DNA of 64,000 nt, from NCBI GenBank assembly GCA_032251515.1, contig JAVVDU010000004.1, forward strand, positions 1-64,000. Direction: 5' to 3'. Below the pieces are notes generated by a model, which was not told where the DNA came from, searched no databases, and saw only the letters and a program-made list of their open reading frames with translations. This stretch comes from Carthagonibacter sp032251515. Lineage in GTDB: Bacteria > Gemmatimonadota > Gemmatimonadetes > Palauibacterales > Palauibacteraceae. Both the position numbers and the translations under genes were made by a program. Within the stretch, counting starts at the first letter, position 1; the number at the start of each line of letters is the position of its first letter. Below are positions 25,305 to 32,863 of the stretch, piece after piece.

Positions 25305-26527
25305 CCGGCCCACGCGCGGAGCCGCGCGTCCGGTGGCCGGATGAGCGCGCCCGGTGCCGGGCGATGGCGGCGGGTGCCTTGGCGGTCCTCATTGCCGCGC
25401 TCGCGCCGACCGCCGCGGCCCAGACGCCGATCACCTCTCTCGGGCTCGGCTACACAGTGCCGGCCCTCGACGCGCGGGCCGCCGCGCTCGGCGGATCGGG
25501 CCTCGGACTGGCCGGCGGCAGTCTCGGGTCCGCGAATCCGGCCGACCTGCTCGCGTTCTCGCGCCTCACGGTGGGTCTCACCTTCGCCCCCGAGGACGTC
25601 GAGGTGGACGGCCCGGCGGGCTCCGTGAACACGGGCCGCAGCCGGGTGCCGCTCCTGCGGATCGTGCTGCCGCGAGACGAGTGGCGGTTGGCCCTCGGCT
25701 TCACGTCCGAGCTCGACCAGGACTGGTCCGCCACCTTTCAGGACACGATCCGCACCGAATTCGGCACCTTCCCGTTCGACGAGCGCCGGGAGCAGGACGG
25801 CGGCGTGAGCGCGGTGAACCTGGCGGTGGCTCGAAACTTCGGTCCCGTCGGCCTGGGCGTGGAGGGAAGCATCTTCACCGGGAACCTGCGGCAGGACTTC
25901 ACGCGAAGCTTCGAGCCGTCCATCGAGGACCTGACGACGATCGCCACGTCCTCGGGCGAAGCCCGGTTTCGCTACACGGGGCTCCGTCTGCGCGGCGGGG
26001 CGGTGCTGTCGCCGCGTCCCGGCCTGCGGCTCTCGGGCCTGGTCAGCGTGGCGGGTGACCTGGAGGTGGAGCGGGACACGCTGGAGGGAATCGCCCGGCC
26101 GGAAGCCGAGTTCTCGATGCCCGTCGAGTGGGCCGTGGGCGGCAGCTACCGGGCCACGCCGCGACTCCTGGTGAACGCGGGGCTGGGATGGGCTGGCTGG
26201 TCGGACTCGGCTGACCAGTTCGCCGCGCTCGACGCCGACGATGCCTGGTGGTTCGGTGCGGGCGTCGAATACACGGGGGCGCGCCTGCTCGGCCTCGGCG
26301 TGCCGCTGCGCGGTGGGATCCGGCGCAGGGACCTGCCCTTCCACTCCGCGGGCACCTCGCAGTTGCGCGAGACGGCGCTCACGCTCGGTGCCGGCATCGC
26401 GGTGGCAGAAGACCTGGCGCGCTTCGATCTGTCGCTGGAACTGGGGAGCCGGGGCGATCTGCAGGACTCGGGGGTGGAGGAGAGCTTCACCCGGTTCAGC
26501 GTGTCGATAACGCTCCTGCAGCGCTGA
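25301..26527 (+). CDS. Outer-membrane beta-barrel protein, FadL/OmpP1-like
   Basis: The 408-residue protein has a signal peptide ending near PTAAAQTP (about residue 42). It then shows the early glycine-rich motif of FadL-like barrels, ALGGSGLGLAGGSLGSANPADLL, and after it many alternating amphipathic strands. FadL relatives move hydrophobic compounds across the outer membrane, but the substrate here is unknown. ATG 25301 overlaps the end of the preceding lipoprotein gene. The C-terminal strand ends in SVSITLLQR rather than an aromatic residue. The last 32 bases overlap the 3' end of the hydrolase gene on the other strand. Confidence 0.72.
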   Translation: MTGPRAEPRVRWPDERARCRAMAAGALAVLIAALAPTAAAQTPITSLGLGYTVPALDARAAALGGSGLGLAGGSLGSANPADLLAFSRLTVGLTFAPEDVEVDGPAGSVNTGRSRVPLLRIVLPRDEWRLALGFTSELDQDWSATFQDTIRTEFGTFPFDERREQDGGVSAVNLAVARNFGPVGLGVEGSIFTGNLRQDFTRSFEPSIEDLTTIATSSGEARFRYTGLRLRGGAVLSPRPGLRLSGLVSVAGDLEVERDTLEGIARPEAEFSMPVEWAVGGSYRATPRLLVNAGLGWAGWSDSADQFAALDADDAWWFGAGVEYTGARLLGLGVPLRGGIRRRDLPFHSAGTSQLRETALTLGAGIAVAEDLARFDLSLELGSRGDLQDSGVEESFTRFSVSITLLQR

Positions 26528-27254
26528 ACGCGAGCGCCCGGCAGACCTCCGACTCCAGAAGCTCCGGGTGGGTGACGGGCCAGTCGTGTCCCGTCGCCAC
26601 CTGGCGGACCGTGAGCGCCGTTCGGTTGGCGCGCGACAGGTACGCCTCGACTTCCCGACGCCGGTACAGGTGGTCGCGCTCCGCGAGCACGACGAGCGTC
26701 GTGGGGGCCGTCGGCAGCAGGGAGTCGAGCACTCCGCCGAGCGTCTCCGCGATCGCCGGGAAGAGGCTGGCGGGGCGCCGGATGGCGGTGCCGACGTAGT
26801 CGCGGAGGATCGCGGCGGCCCAGCGCGCTCCCAGGCGGCCCTCGAGGCCGGCGTACTCCCGCACCTGCAGCCGGACGGCTCGCCACACCTTCGCCGGCCA
26901 TCCGCACGGGACCGGAACCATGGGCGACAGCGCGAGGGCGGGGCGCGAGCCCAGCATCGCCATCAGCCCGCCGAACGAATGGCCCGCGCGAGGCGCGTCC
27001 GGGGCGACGTGGTCGGCCAGTTCCTCGAGCAGCATGCGGTAGCGGACGATCCGCTGCGGCAGCGACGGGTGGCTGCGGAACGAGAGGTCGGGCACGTAGA
27101 CGGTGAAGTGGTGGGCCAGCCGGTGGAGGCCCGCGGCGTAGTAGGACGGGTGGACGCCGAAGCCGGGCAGGAACCACAGGGGCCGCGCGGGCCCGTGGTG
27201 CACCTCGAAGGGCACCAGCTGCCCATCGATGCGGCGGCTGTCTCGGCTGACCAT
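26496..27254 (-). CDS. Alpha/beta-hydrolase-fold protein
   Basis: The 252-residue protein has the fold's usual order: a WFLPGFGVHPSYYAAGLHRL oxyanion region, the nucleophile elbow AGHSFGGLMAM (serine), the acid in LVVLAERDHLY and the histidine in VATGHDWPVTHPEL. All three catalytic residues appear present. The substrate cannot be told from sequence; esterase or lipase-like activity is possible. ATG 27254 lies seven bases after a -10 box with no ribosome-binding site, suggesting a leaderless mRNA. The 3' end overlaps the barrel gene by 32 bases. The open frame upstream of 27254 is not supported as coding. Confidence 0.82.
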   Translation of the reverse strand: MVSRDSRRIDGQLVPFEVHHGPARPLWFLPGFGVHPSYYAAGLHRLAHHFTVYVPDLSFRSHPSLPQRIVRYRMLLEELADHVAPDAPRAGHSFGGLMAMLGSRPALALSPMVPVPCGWPAKVWRAVRLQVREYAGLEGRLGARWAAAILRDYVGTAIRRPASLFPAIAETLGGVLDSLLPTAPTTLVVLAERDHLYRRREVEAYLSRANRTALTVRQVATGHDWPVTHPELLESEVCRALAFSAAGALSTR

Positions 27255-27261
27255 GCGCCGG

Positions 27262-27290
27262 ATCCTACCGGCGCGCAGCGGGAGAGGCAA
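27262..27290 (-). promoter_or_regulatory. Predicted promoter of the alpha/beta-hydrolase gene
   Basis: On the minus strand TTGCCT (27285-27290) and TAGGAT (27262-27267) are 17 bases apart, and the ATG begins seven bases after the -10. The RNA would start at or next to the ATG. Confidence 0.6.
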
Positions 27291-27313
27291 AGGGGGCGGC
27301 CTGACGGCACGGC

Positions 27314-27342
27314 TTCCGGTACGGGAAGGCGGGGCATACCTT
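27314..27342 (+). promoter_or_regulatory. Predicted miaB promoter
   Basis: TTCCGG at 27314-27319 and TACCTT at 27337-27342 are 17 bases apart. The -10 is followed by CG, giving TACCTTCG as in the truA promoter. A leader of about 55 bases would precede ATG 27404. The -35 is poor. Confidence 0.4.
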
Positions 27343-27403
27343 CGATCGGCGGCCGTTGCCGGAGCGTTGATGGGCCGCGGCCACGAACCGCACGGGATGG
27401 GGG

Positions 27404-28786
27404 ATGAACACGACGCTGGTTTCGTTGCGACGGAGCAGGGGGACGGGCCGAGCACCGGCGGGTCCGGTGACCGGCCGGGCCTACGTGGAGACGTACGGCT
27501 GCCAGATGAACCTCGGCGACTCCGAGATCCTGCGGGGCGCCCTCGAGCGGCGCGGCTACCTCCTGGTGGACGACCCGGCCGGAGCGGACGTGATCGTGGT
27601 GAACACGTGCGCGATCCGGGACCACGCCGAGACCCGGGTGCGGGGCCGGATCGGGCAGCTGCAGCGGCACCGCCGGGAGCGACCGGATCTCGTGCTCGCG
27701 GTGACGGGGTGCATGGCGCAGCGCCTCGGCGCCGGACTCCTGTCGGAGGCGGACGGCGTCGACGTGGTGGCCGGGCCGGACTCGTACCGGCGCCTCGGCG
27801 ACCTGGTGGACGCGATCCGCGGCGGGGCCCTGCAGAGGGGACAGGTCCTCCTTGCCCGGGATGGTGCGGAGGGCTACGAGGACATGCCGCCGTCCCGGCG
27901 CGAGGGCGTCACGGCGTGGGTCACGGTACAGCGCGGCTGCGACCACCGCTGCACGTTCTGCATCGTGCCCTACGTGCGCGGGCCCGAGAAGAACCGGAGG
28001 CCCGGGGCGGTGCTGGACGAGGTGCGCCGGGCCGTCACGGAGGGCTTTCCGGAGATCACCCTGCTCGGACAGACCGTGAACTCGTACCGGCACGAGCAGG
28101 TCGACTTCGCCGCCCTCCTGCGCGCCGTGGCGCGCCTGCCGGGCGTGCGGCGTGTCCGCTTCACGTCGCCGCATCCGAACGACGTCACCGATGCGCTGCT
28201 GGACGTGATGGCGGAGGAGCCGGCGGTGTGTCCGCAGCTCCACCTGCCCGTCCAGTCGGGATCGGACCGGGTGCTGAAGCGCATGGTCCGGCGCTACACG
28301 CGGAGCCGCTTCCTGGAGACGGCGGCGCGCGCACGGCGGCGCGTGCCGGAGCTCGCCCTGAGCACCGACGTGATCGTCGGGTTCCCCGGCGAGAGCGAGG
28401 AGGACTTCGAGCAGACGCTGGAGCTGCTCCGCGAAGCGCGCTTCGAGGATGCCTTCCTGTACCGCTACTCCCCGCGAGACGGGACGCCCGCGACGCGCCT
28501 TCCGGCAGCGGACTTCGTGGATGATGCGACGAGCGGCCGGCGCCTCGAGCGCGTCATCGAGCTCCAGCGCGGGATTCAGCGCGAGGTGGGCGAGTCGCAG
28601 CTCGGCGCGGTGCGGGAGGTCCTCGTGGAACGCCCTGCGCGCTCGGCGGGCGACGTCCTCGGACGAACGCCGCGCAACGAGGCCGTGGCGTTTCCGGGTC
28701 CGGCGTCGCTCGCCGGCGCGTTCCGCCGCGTGCGTCTCGTGTCGACCACCGGGTCCACGTTCGTCGGTCGGGAGGAGCGGCCGTGA
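27404..28786 (+). CDS. miaB: tRNA-2-methylthio-N6-dimethylallyladenosine synthase MiaB
   Basis: MiaB is a radical-SAM methylthiotransferase that modifies A37 of tRNAs that read UNN codons. The 460-residue protein has an N-terminal UPF0004 domain whose three cluster cysteines are in YGCQMN, VNTCAIR and TGCMAQ. A radical-SAM domain with CDHRCTFCIVPYVRG follows, then a C-terminal TRAM domain. Its basic N-terminal extension of about 20 residues is slightly longer than usual. ATG 27404 follows a GGGATGGGGG stretch. The next gene starts at a GTG inside its stop codon. Confidence 0.95.
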   Translation: MNTTLVSLRRSRGTGRAPAGPVTGRAYVETYGCQMNLGDSEILRGALERRGYLLVDDPAGADVIVVNTCAIRDHAETRVRGRIGQLQRHRRERPDLVLAVTGCMAQRLGAGLLSEADGVDVVAGPDSYRRLGDLVDAIRGGALQRGQVLLARDGAEGYEDMPPSRREGVTAWVTVQRGCDHRCTFCIVPYVRGPEKNRRPGAVLDEVRRAVTEGFPEITLLGQTVNSYRHEQVDFAALLRAVARLPGVRRVRFTSPHPNDVTDALLDVMAEEPAVCPQLHLPVQSGSDRVLKRMVRRYTRSRFLETAARARRRVPELALSTDVIVGFPGESEEDFEQTLELLREARFEDAFLYRYSPRDGTPATRLPAADFVDDATSGRRLERVIELQRGIQREVGESQLGAVREVLVERPARSAGDVLGRTPRNEAVAFPGPASLAGAFRRVRLVSTTGSTFVGREERP

Positions 28787-29079
28787 GCGGCGCCTGGGGC
28801 CGTATCGGGATCGTGGCCGGCTCGACCGTCCTCGCGGCGGGGTTCGCCTGGCTGAACGCCGGCGAACGGGTCACGCTGCGGCTCGGCGTCGTCTCCTTGC
28901 GGGCCATACCGCTCGCCGCCGTGGTGTTCGCGGCGATCCTCCTGGGCATGGCGCTCATCTTTCTCGGCGGCCTGCGCGCGGACCTGCGCACGCGGCGCAT
29001 GCTGCGGCGGTATCGCGAGGCGCTCGGCGCGCCCGGCGGCGGGGCGGCGACGGGCGAAGGAGAGGCGCCGACGGACTGA
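28783..29079 (+). CDS. LapA/DUF1049-like small membrane protein
   Basis: The 98-residue protein has two hydrophobic segments (about 9-25 and 39-62) separated by a short polar turn. A basic, arginine-rich segment follows (RADLRTRRMLRRYREAL), then an acidic glycine-rich tail. This layout matches the LapA-domain family, whose E. coli member helps regulate lipopolysaccharide assembly with LapB. No LapB partner is seen here, so the role is uncertain. The GTG start overlaps the miaB stop, so translation is probably coupled. Confidence 0.65.
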   Translation: MSGAWGRIGIVAGSTVLAAGFAWLNAGERVTLRLGVVSLRAIPLAAVVFAAILLGMALIFLGGLRADLRTRRMLRRYREALGAPGGGAATGEGEAPTD

Positions 29080-29131
29080 CGGTCCGGGCGCCATCCGCCG
29101 CGGCCCGGCGGCCGCGGGCGGCACCCGGTGG

Positions 29132-31606
29132 ATGGACGTGAACGTCCTGCGGCCGACGCCCGTGCTGCTCGCTGCGCTCTGCTTCGCGGCGGGGGACGCG
29201 CTCGGCCTCCTGCGGCCGGGGCTGGCTGCCCTCCCCGTCGGCTTCCTCGCCGGACTCGCCGCCCTGTCCGCGCGGCGGCGCGGCGCCTCCACGGGGTTCT
29301 CCGGGCCATCGACGGCTCTCCTCTGCCTCGTCGCGTGCGCCGCGGCCGGTGCGCTGGCCGGCGCCCGGGCCGGCACGGCGCTCCGCTCGGCCTGCGAGGG
29401 GTCGCTGGAGACGGGCGCGGCCGTGACGGCCGCGGGCCGGGCCGTGGAGGACCACCGGCCGGCGGGACGCGACCGCACCCGCATCACCCTGGCCGACGTG
29501 CGCCTGGCAGGCGCGTCCGGGCCCTGTCGCCTGCCGCGGCTGATCGTGTTCCTCGCCCGTGAACCGGGCACGCTCGCCGCGGGCAGCCCGCTGCGGGTCC
29601 GCGGGAGCTGGATGCGCTTCGAGGCCGCGCCGGGCCGCTGGCCCGTTCCCCGGGGGCGCGCGGGAATGCTGGTCGAGGCGCGGCGGCTGGAGGAGGGATC
29701 GGCGTCCGCCGTCGGTCCGGGAGGTCCCGCCGTCCACCTCCGCCGCGCGTTCGGACGGGCCCTGGAGCGGCGGGTCGGGCCGGACGTGCGTCCCACGGCG
29801 CGGGCGCTCCTCCTGGCGGAGAAGGACGAACTGGCGGGCTCCGTGCGACGCCGGTTCGCAGACGCGGGCCTCGCGCACCTCCTGGCGATCTCGGGACTGC
29901 ACGTGGGCATCCTCGGCGGGCTGCTGCTCGGCCTGCTTGCACCCCTCGTGCGGGCGCCGGCCCGGCACCGCATCGCGGCCGCGGTCGTGGCCGGCTACGT
30001 GTTCGTCATCGGCGCGCCGGTGGCCGCGGTGCGGGCTGCCCTGCTGTTCGGGGGCTGGACGTGGGCCCGCAGCCGCGGCCGGCCGCTCCGGCTGGCGGAT
30101 CTTCTCGGCGCGGCGGCGCTGGCGGCGCTGCTGCCGCGTCCGGAGACGCTCCTGGACCCGGGGTTCCAGCTCTCGTTCGCGGGCTTCGCCGGCGTGGTCA
30201 CCGGAGCCGGGGCAGGCGTCAGGCTCACCGGGCGCCGCCCGGCGCGGCGCGGCGCGGGACGGCGGGCCCGGCTGGGCCGCCGGCTCCGGACGCCGGCCGC
30301 GGCACTGGCGGCCAGCGCCGGGGCCTTCGCGGCCACGGCGCCGATCTCGGCGGCGCACTTCGGGCGCGTCGCCCCGGTCGCTCTCGCGTCGCACTTCGTC
30401 GGGACCCCTCTGGTGGCACTCTCTCTCGCCGGACTCGTCCTCGCGCCCGTCCCTGGCCCCGCGGGCCGGCTGGGCGGTGACGCGGCCACCTGGTCGCTGC
30501 GCGTCCTGCACGCCTCGGCCGCATGGTTCGCGGACCTGGACGGGGCGCACCGGCCCGCGGGCCCGCCGTCACCCGTTCACTGGTCGGCGTGGGCGCTGGC
30601 GGCGCTCGCCACGTTGCACCTGGCGGCAGGACGGCGCGCCGCCCGCGCCGCGGTGCCGCTCGCCGGCGCGCTGGCCCTGCTGGTCGCGGGACCCGTGCTG
30701 CCGCTCCTGCGCCGGAGCGGCACGGCCGTCCTGTGCACCCTCGCGGTCGGGCAGGGAGACGCGGCGGTGCTGCGGACGTCCGGCGGCCGGTGGGTCGTGC
30801 TGGACGGCGGACCCCGGCCGGATGCCGGTCCGGGCCGCGACGGGATCGTCCCGGCGCTGCGGCGCCTCGGCGCCCGGCGGGTCGACCTGGTGGTGCTCTC
30901 GCACCCGGACATGGACCATCTCGGAGGACTCGAGGAGATGTTCCGTTCCTTTCCCGTGGGTGGGCTGCTGGACAGCGGCGATCCGCTGCCGCGCGAGGCG
31001 TACGCGCGGCTGCTCGCGCTGGTGGAGGAGCGGGCCGTCCCCTTCGTGCGGGCGCGGTCCGGGACGCGGCTCCGGCTGGACGGGACCGATCTTCTCGTTT
31101 TGGCGCCTCCGGTACCCCGCGAAGAGCGGCGGGAAGGGCGAGTCGGGAGGTCCACCGCCCGGGCGACGGCGAATCAGACGAGCGTGGTGGTCCGCCTGGA
31201 CGTGAACGGGTTCCGGTACCTGAACCCCGGCGATGCCACGGCGGCCGAGGAGGAGGCGATCCTCCGGTCGTGGCCGGCGGACAGCCTGCGGGCCGACCTG
31301 CTCAAGGCGGGGCACCACGGGAGTCGCACGTCCACGTCGGCGGCGTGGCTGGCCGCCGTGCGGCCGGCGATGGTCGTGATATCCGCGGGGGCGGGCAACC
31401 GCTACGGGCACCCCCACGCGCAGGTGCTCCGCCGGCTGTCGCGGGCCGGCGTGCCCGAGGTCCACCGGACGGATCGCACCGGGACGCTCTGCGTGGACAT
31501 CGACGGGACGGGGCGATGGCGGCCCGCGGGCGCCACGGGGTGGCGGGAATCCGCGGCGCGTTCGGGCCCGCACGCGGTCGAGCGCGGCAGCCCGGGCGCG
31601 CATTGA
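29132..31606 (+). CDS. comEC: ComEC/Rec2-family DNA-uptake channel
   Basis: ComEC forms the inner-membrane channel that takes up single-stranded DNA in natural transformation. The 824-residue protein is full length. It has N-terminal membrane segments with a DUF4131/OB region, then the competence domain beginning HLLAISGLHVGILGGLLLGL with many membrane segments. The C-terminal metallo-beta-lactamase domain has LSHPDMDHLGGLEE and KAGHHGSRTSTS, so the proposed nuclease metal site looks intact. ATG 29132 follows the LapA-like gene by 52 bases. Competence pilus genes are not in the window, so uptake ability cannot be judged. Confidence 0.9.
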   Translation: MDVNVLRPTPVLLAALCFAAGDALGLLRPGLAALPVGFLAGLAALSARRRGASTGFSGPSTALLCLVACAAAGALAGARAGTALRSACEGSLETGAAVTAAGRAVEDHRPAGRDRTRITLADVRLAGASGPCRLPRLIVFLAREPGTLAAGSPLRVRGSWMRFEAAPGRWPVPRGRAGMLVEARRLEEGSASAVGPGGPAVHLRRAFGRALERRVGPDVRPTARALLLAEKDELAGSVRRRFADAGLAHLLAISGLHVGILGGLLLGLLAPLVRAPARHRIAAAVVAGYVFVIGAPVAAVRAALLFGGWTWARSRGRPLRLADLLGAAALAALLPRPETLLDPGFQLSFAGFAGVVTGAGAGVRLTGRRPARRGAGRRARLGRRLRTPAAALAASAGAFAATAPISAAHFGRVAPVALASHFVGTPLVALSLAGLVLAPVPGPAGRLGGDAATWSLRVLHASAAWFADLDGAHRPAGPPSPVHWSAWALAALATLHLAAGRRAARAAVPLAGALALLVAGPVLPLLRRSGTAVLCTLAVGQGDAAVLRTSGGRWVVLDGGPRPDAGPGRDGIVPALRRLGARRVDLVVLSHPDMDHLGGLEEMFRSFPVGGLLDSGDPLPREAYARLLALVEERAVPFVRARSGTRLRLDGTDLLVLAPPVPREERREGRVGRSTARATANQTSVVVRLDVNGFRYLNPGDATAAEEEAILRSWPADSLRADLLKAGHHGSRTSTSAAWLAAVRPAMVVISAGAGNRYGHPHAQVLRRLSRAGVPEVHRTDRTGTLCVDIDGTGRWRPAGATGWRESAARSGPHAVERGSPGAH

Positions 31607-31631
31607 CGGAGGCCCGGTAAGGCGCGAACCT
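31603..31631 (+). promoter_or_regulatory. Possible fbp promoter
   Basis: TTGACG at 31603-31608 overlaps the comEC stop codon. GAACCT lies 17 bases downstream (31626-31631) but is a poor -10. The remaining leader of about 75 bases is GC-rich and contains GGAGCGGAGG before ATG 31714. Confidence 0.25.
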
Positions 31632-31713
31632 ACGCCATCATCAGATCGCCGGAGACGCGCCGGGCCCGCCGCCCGCGCCGCGCGGTCGCCCACACGCCGG
31701 AGCGGAGGCCACG

Positions 31714-32730
31714 ATGGACCGATATGTCGTGACGCTCGGACGCTTCATCCTCGAGGAGGAGCGCCAGCATCCGGGAGCGACGGGCGCCCTCACCTCGATC
31801 CTCTACGACCTCGCCCTGGCCGCCAAGCTCGTCCACCGGGAGGTCTCCAAGGCCGGCCTGGTCGACATCCTCGGACAGGCGGGCCACGGGAACGTGCACG
31901 GCGAGGAGGTCCAGAAGCTGGACGACTACGCCCACGAGGTGGTGTTCAACGCCATGGACCACGGGGGGAACCTCTGCGTGATGGCCTCCGAGGAGGAGGA
32001 GGGCCTGATCCCCATCCCGGCGAAGTTCCCGACGGGGGACTACGTACTCCTGTTCGATCCGCTCGACGGCAGCTCGAACATCGACGCGAACATCTCGATC
32101 GGCACGATCTTCTCGATCCACCGGCGCGTCACCGAGGGACGGGATGGGACCCTGGAGGACTGCCTGCAGCCCGGGCACCGCCAGGTGGCGGCGGGCTACG
32201 TGATGTACGGGTCATCCACGGTCCTCGTGTACACGACGGGCAACGGCGTGCACGGCTTCACCCTCGACCCGTCGATCGGCGAGTTCCTCCTGTCGCATTC
32301 CCGGATCCGCCTTCCCGATCCCGGCAAGCGGATCTACAGCGTGAACGAGGGGAACTTCGCGCGCTGGACGGATCGCCAGAAGGAGCTCGTGGAGTGGTTC
32401 CGCGGCTCCGGCCCCAACGGCGGCGGCGGCTTCTCGCAGCGCTACGTGGGGTCGCTGGTGGCGGACTTCCACCGTACGCTGCTGTACGGCGGCGTGTTCA
32501 TGTACCCGGGGGACCGGGACAAGCCCCGCGGCAAGCTGCGGCTCCTGTACGAGGCGGCCCCGCTGGCCTTCCTGTGCGAGCAGGCGGGGGGGCGGGCGAC
32601 GGACGGCGCGGCCGACATCCTGTCGCTGCAGCCGCAGGCCCTGCACGAGCGCACGCCCCTGTTCATGGGGAACCGGCGGTGGGTGGACCTGGCGGGCGAG
32701 GTGCTGGCGGGCGGGCCCCTGCCGGACTGA
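31714..32730 (+). CDS. fbp: Fructose-1,6-bisphosphatase class I
   Basis: FBPase hydrolyses fructose 1,6-bisphosphate to fructose 6-phosphate, the committed gluconeogenic step. The 338-residue protein has the metal-binding FDPLDGSSNIDANISIGTIF, the ASEEEE segment (about 91-96), the substrate-binding RYVGSLVADFHRTLLYGGVF and KLRLLYEAAPLAFLCEQAGG near the end, as in class I enzymes. ATG 31714 follows a GGAGG-like site. It is the last plus-strand gene before a strong hairpin terminator. Together with ppdK at 36476 it suggests growth on substrates that enter as pyruvate or C3/C4 acids. Confidence 0.95.
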   Translation: MDRYVVTLGRFILEEERQHPGATGALTSILYDLALAAKLVHREVSKAGLVDILGQAGHGNVHGEEVQKLDDYAHEVVFNAMDHGGNLCVMASEEEEGLIPIPAKFPTGDYVLLFDPLDGSSNIDANISIGTIFSIHRRVTEGRDGTLEDCLQPGHRQVAAGYVMYGSSTVLVYTTGNGVHGFTLDPSIGEFLLSHSRIRLPDPGKRIYSVNEGNFARWTDRQKELVEWFRGSGPNGGGGFSQRYVGSLVADFHRTLLYGGVFMYPGDRDKPRGKLRLLYEAAPLAFLCEQAGGRATDGAADILSLQPQALHERTPLFMGNRRWVDLAGEVLAGGPLPD

Positions 32731-32774
32731 GCGGTTCGCCGCGGATCCCGGCGCGGGACCCAGGGAAGAAGAGA

Positions 32775-32802
32775 GGGGCCCGGCGATCCTCCGCCGGGCC
32801 CC
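32775..32802. terminator. Bidirectional intrinsic terminator between fbp and the TonB receptor
   Basis: GGGGCCCGGCG (32775-32785) pairs perfectly with CGCCGGGCCCC (32792-32802) around a six-base loop, an 11-bp stem. A TTCT follows on the plus strand, and on the minus strand the stem is followed by a TCTCTTCTTC tract. It sits 44 bases after fbp and 61 bases beyond the 3' end of the convergent receptor gene, so it can serve both. Confidence 0.8.
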
Positions 32803-32863
32803 TTCTCGTCAACGGGCGGACGCCCCGCCGGGGGCGCCGCCTGCGGGGTGAATCCGACCGGAA

